Part shown: piece by piece, positions 60,237-64,000 of the stretch
Layout of the letters: each line of letters begins with the position of its first letter
How positions within the stretch are numbered: position 1 is the stretch's first letter
Source of the DNA: Clarkia xantiana subsp. parviflora
Lineage: Eukaryota > Streptophyta > Magnoliopsida > Myrtales > Onagraceae
Direction of reading: 5' to 3'
DNA: 64,000 bases
Assembly (NCBI GenBank): GCA_036873135.1
Contig: JAPTYO010000053.1
Coordinates: 62,001 to 126,000, forward strand
Position numbers and translations under genes: made by a program
Notes under the pieces: generated by a model
Told to the model about the DNA's origin: nothing
Seen by the model: only the letters and a program-made list of their open reading frames with translations
The model's database searches: none

Positions 60237-63084
60237 AAAATATTTGCATGTTAATTTAACCAAATCCTTTTAGTAATATGTTGTACGTGTAGTGGAAATG
60301 CATGCTTAGTATATTTGTGATATACGTATAATGTATATTGAATACGTCTTTTTCCGCAAGAAAGGTAGGTTTCTCATTTGAATCATCATGATTGAGAGAT
60401 GGATGTGTACTAACAGTACAATCTTAGTGCTAAATTTGATTGATGGTTATTATTTGGGTATGGAAGTACACTTATTGAGCCTTTTGAAAGTTTTGATTGA
60501 TGATGGAGATATTATTCTAGCTTAATTTTTTTTTTCTTTTTGCCACTGAATAGGAATAGATTAGTAGTAACGATTTTAATTAGATTAATTACGCGTAATA
60601 CTCGAGCTTTTCTGCTCATTGTCTGATGTTTTTTTCCGACCAAGCATAGTGAACAACCAGCGCATGCACTGATTCAGTCAACGTAAACACACCAGTAGTC
60701 TAGTATAATAAAGAGGCTAACCCGTTAAATAACCAGATCTACTAGAAGTATATATATTATATTACTCCATAGATTTATATTTATAAATTGAAATTTGAGA
60801 ATTGATCGAAATATATATAAAATTAAATGATTGAATTGATGGAAAAAGAGAGGTAGGATGCAAAACCACATGCATAAAGTGAAGGTATCACATGAGAGGT
60901 TGGTTGCTTCTTGCTTCCATATATTTGGCAAGCTCTATCCATCTCTATCATCTAATTACAATAATAATACATCGAATATTATTATTCTTTATTTATTTAT
61001 TTCAAATCAAAACCCGACATCCCACGAACAAACACTTGCATGCGCATATATTCATTCATCATATATCAGTTCAATTTTTTTTTAATTATTAATAAAAAAT
61101 AAATAATGAAAGGGATAGTAATGGTGAATAACTGAATATGAAATGAAACCACTTATGTAATTAATTAATGGAATAACGTGTTCCATTGTCACTGGCCTTC
61201 CACGTGAATGGCACGTGACCTGGAATCAAATAGCCATGTGACCGTCAACAATTACAATAATAAATAAGGTATCGTGAAGTCAAATGCAAATAATTAATGT
61301 CTTGCGAGGTTCAAAGTTCAAACCCAACTGTATAAAGCTTAAGCTCACATCATGTGGATATCTTAACTAGATCGCGTAGCGTGTGACCATGAAACAACAG
61401 ATGCATGTGGATTTGGATAATTCAATCCATATATATAATATATAAACTTATAATTAATATTAAATTAAGGGATTTAATCTTTTCCTATATGAGAAAATAC
61501 TGTTTAATAAATTTTAATATGCAATTTATTTTAAATTTTCCTTTTGGTATTTCAGAAAAGATGGTTTGGACAATTACTATATAAGCTTTTCTTTTAATTT
61601 TTAGGTATCTTATTTCTATTTATGGTCTAATCTAATAACTAACATCTTTTTTGTTTGTAACAAAAGCTAATAAACCAATAAAAAAAAGTGGAGCTGGTAT
61701 TACCATTTGTGATAACAATGAGAATTAGATCTCAATTTTTTTTATAATAATTTGGGGATTTTTAACAGTTTTCTTGGAGATTTTTAAACTATTCAAAATG
61801 GTCTTAATTCCAATTTCCATTGCTCTTCATCAGAAAATCAAATCAAAACAAAAAACAACAATTTATTTAACACTAAAAAATAAAAATGAGTTACATGAGT
61901 GTGTCAGATATTAGGTAGATTGCATTGAAAAAAAATTGCAGGAAATTTCTATGGTGGTTTGGTTTTATCGAACATGTGTCCTTCTCAAGCTGTCATTTTG
62001 TCTCAACAACTTGCATTATGGTCCTATGTTTGCCCCCAAATTAGACTTCATATGGGACCAAACTTAACTAGCTACTACTTAGTTCCCATCCAAGTCAATT
62101 CCAACCTTACAAATAATTAATTAAGTATTAAATAATTAATCACCATAATAAATCTAGTTTTTTTATTTATTTTTATTTTTTATGAGTGATCTTAGGAGTT
62201 TATAGCTACACCTAAACTAGTCATCACTCTTATCGTAAAGTATTGTCCATGTATATTTTTTATTATTATCAGGGTCTCAACGTGATTTGAATCTCTGACA
62301 TCCGGCTAATAAATAGAGTATTGTGTTACTACACTAAATTTCATGATTAAATCTAGATCTTTATAAGAGATCTATTTACAATGCAATTTGACCTTTTAAA
62401 AAAGGAAATTAGAACAAAAACTCTTCTAAATATCATGTTCTACAAAATTTTCAAGAAATGGTCTTCTAATAAAAATAATATTCACTATATAAATATATTG
62501 TAAAATAAAAATTCTTCCTAAATTTATAATAATTTTTCAAATTTTTTATGTTTGCAATATATTTTGATAAAAAAATTAATAAAACCCTTACAAAATCCAA
62601 GAGATTGATTACTTTAATAAATTTCATTCACATATTTCTTCTAGACAGTTCTAGTGCATAGTAAGTATAACATTATTTGATGTAATAATAAAAGGTTACC
62701 TTTTTTTTTTCAAATAAAATATTCTCTAGGTTCGATTGAGATATATATAATTAATACTCTATTAAGAAGTCAATATGCAGGCGTAATATATAAGTTTTCG
62801 ATCATATTTCAAATTTAGTTTAATCAAGCGCATCGCAACATTTAGAAATTGTTATTTTTTTCATAATTAAAGTAGGAAAAAATATCAAACCATTAAGATG
62901 CAAGCCAGAACATACGTAGCGGGATGTATTTAGTGTTGCTAGTTTGCTACCACTATTCCTTTTAGCCAAAAGGAATAAGTAGTTGTGGCGAAACTAAGCC
63001 ATTCACCATTAGGTATAAGCGAGTCAAACTACTCGTAAGCTACTTGAAATCGACTTAGTTGATATATGAATTTGATTCGCTAAA

Positions 63085-63405
63085 TTTCATTCGAGTCAAG
63101 CTTTTTCTGTTACCGAGTCGAGTAAGAGTTCACTAGTACTCGACTCGAGAGAGGTTCGCGAGCCTATTCAAAATTTTCTTTATATATATATATATATATT
63201 CAAGTCGAGTTCAAGTTCGATCCATAAATATAATCGAGTCGAATTCGAGCTCGAGCTAACTGTATCATTTATAATTTTAAACTCGGCGAGTCGAATCGAG
63301 CCGAGCTCGAAACACTCAAGTTTGTAAAATTTAGGCTCTACTAAGTTCGTGCACGAGTAAAATGAGTCGAGTCGAGTCAAACTTACCAAATACCCACCTG
63401 TACTA
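63085..63405 (+). repeat. Third copy of the CTCGAG-rich dispersed repeat
   Basis: It has the same order of landmarks as the copies at 9895..10705: GAGTAAGAGTTCACTAGTA, a TA tract (63181..63200), ATTCAAGTCGAGTTC and the GAGTAAAATGAGTCGAG terminus. It lies in the same orientation. Confidence 0.75.
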
Positions 63406-63570
63406 CATCCCTATTCATCACTACAAGTATTGTAGGATGATTTTTACGCCAAAAATACACTTTTCCAGACGACAAAACCCAATTCTTTCACATTTGTACT
63501 TCTATATATAACTATATGTGGCACCACCACACCACTAGTTTGATGATGAAGATCATTAGAATTTGATCCA

Positions 63571-64000
63571 TCATTTTTCTTCACTAATCGACTCTATGGA
63601 TTCATGATTTTGAGTCGATGATGAGTCGACCGAGACTTGTGGCACTTCCTGGAGTTGCCTTCGTACGAGCGCCGTGTAGATACCATCTCTACATAGAAGC
63701 TCCTCATGAGTTCCCATCTCTGCTATTCGACCATCCGAAATTACCGCGACGTTATCCGCCGTTTTCACCGTCGATAGCCGATGCGCTATCACTAGCACCG
63801 TCCGTCCCTTCATTAGAGAATCCATCGCGTCCTATAAAAATATTAAATTTAAGGACACGTGTCAATATCACAACTGCGAGACACTGTCTCAGTTAGAAAG
63901 AGCGAGGCAGGTGATCTGCATCCGCGCAAAATGGTAGATAGAAATGTCGAAATTATTGTCACCTGAACGAGGTACTCGCTTTCCGCATCTAATGCGCTCG
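63571..64000 (-). CDS. ABCB27: ABC transporter B family half-molecule (ABCB27/ALS1-like), C-terminal part
   Basis: Two exons are visible: 64000..63963 (open at the window edge) and 63831..63571, giving about 98 residues. The first exon contributes the D-loop ([12 protein letters not shown]). The second carries the segment after it and the H-loop in the motif [20 protein letters not shown], followed by [14 protein letters not shown] hydrophilic tail ends ESISEEK. This is the end of the nucleotide-binding domain. The sequences match best with plant TAP-like half transporters; ALS1/ABCB27 is a tonoplast protein linked to aluminium tolerance. The Walker motifs and membrane domain lie outside the window. 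Confidence 0.9.

Larger units (their letters stand above)
57575..63570. other. Gene-poor AT-rich region, ~6 kb
   Basis: It contains the LNG 5' region, a (AT)n microsatellite (about 57912..57965) and a CACTA-like terminus (60225..60236). A pair of G-boxes lies at 61201..61217 and a third copy of the CTCGAG-rich repeat at about 63085..63405. Short frames here look random; no gene called. Confidence 0.6.

Overview
This window is nuclear DNA from a flowering plant, most likely a eudicot. The evidence is spliced genes with GT..AG introns, AT-rich introns and spacers, and plant-specific families: allene oxide cyclase, CONSTANS-like, GLUTAMINE DUMPER, GAUT, LONGIFOLIA and a phage-type organellar RNA polymerase. 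I cannot name the species. I rebuilt exon structures by hand from splice sites and reading phase. Every complete model closes in frame except the GDU-like gene, which is broken near its start.

Layout. 0-10 kb: the 3' end of a 14-3-3 gene (+), converging on a nine-exon chloroplast-type DUF2854-like membrane protein (-), then allene oxide cyclase (-) and cytochrome b561 (-). 10-17 kb: a tandem pair of a dispersed CTCGAG-rich repeat, a nine-exon TMEM33/Pom33-like ER protein (-) and APC8/CDC23 (-). 18.4-19.6 kb: an unexplained locus with telo-box and site II promoter motifs, a 119-nt foldback and snoRNA-like box motifs. 20-29 kb: a TBC/RabGAP gene (+), a repeat-rich spacer, and a CONSTANS-like CCT gene (+) that has lost its B-box zinc fingers and gained a duplicated exon. 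31-41 kb: a GLUTAMINE DUMPER-like gene (+) with a frameshift near its start, repeat-derived spacer, a GAUT9-like glycosyltransferase (-) with an altered metal-binding motif, and a CIP8-like RING-H2 E3 ligase (-). 42-58 kb: an AVT6-type amino acid transporter (+), BLOS2 (+), the 18-exon RPOTmp polymerase (-) and a LONGIFOLIA/TRM gene (-). 58-63.5 kb: a gene-poor AT-rich stretch with a long (AT)n tract, a CACTA-type terminus and a third copy of the CTCGAG-rich repeat. 63.5-64 kb: the 3' end of an ABCB27/ALS1-like half ABC transporter (-).

The genes are unrelated housekeeping and regulatory genes, with no operon-like logic. The most unusual things are the CONSTANS-like gene, the non-coding-looking locus near 18.4-19.6 kb, the inverted copy of a splice junction inside the 14-3-3 gene, the hairpin in an AVT6 intron, and the divergent GAUT9. 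I found no CRISPR array, tRNA, rRNA or prokaryotic system.
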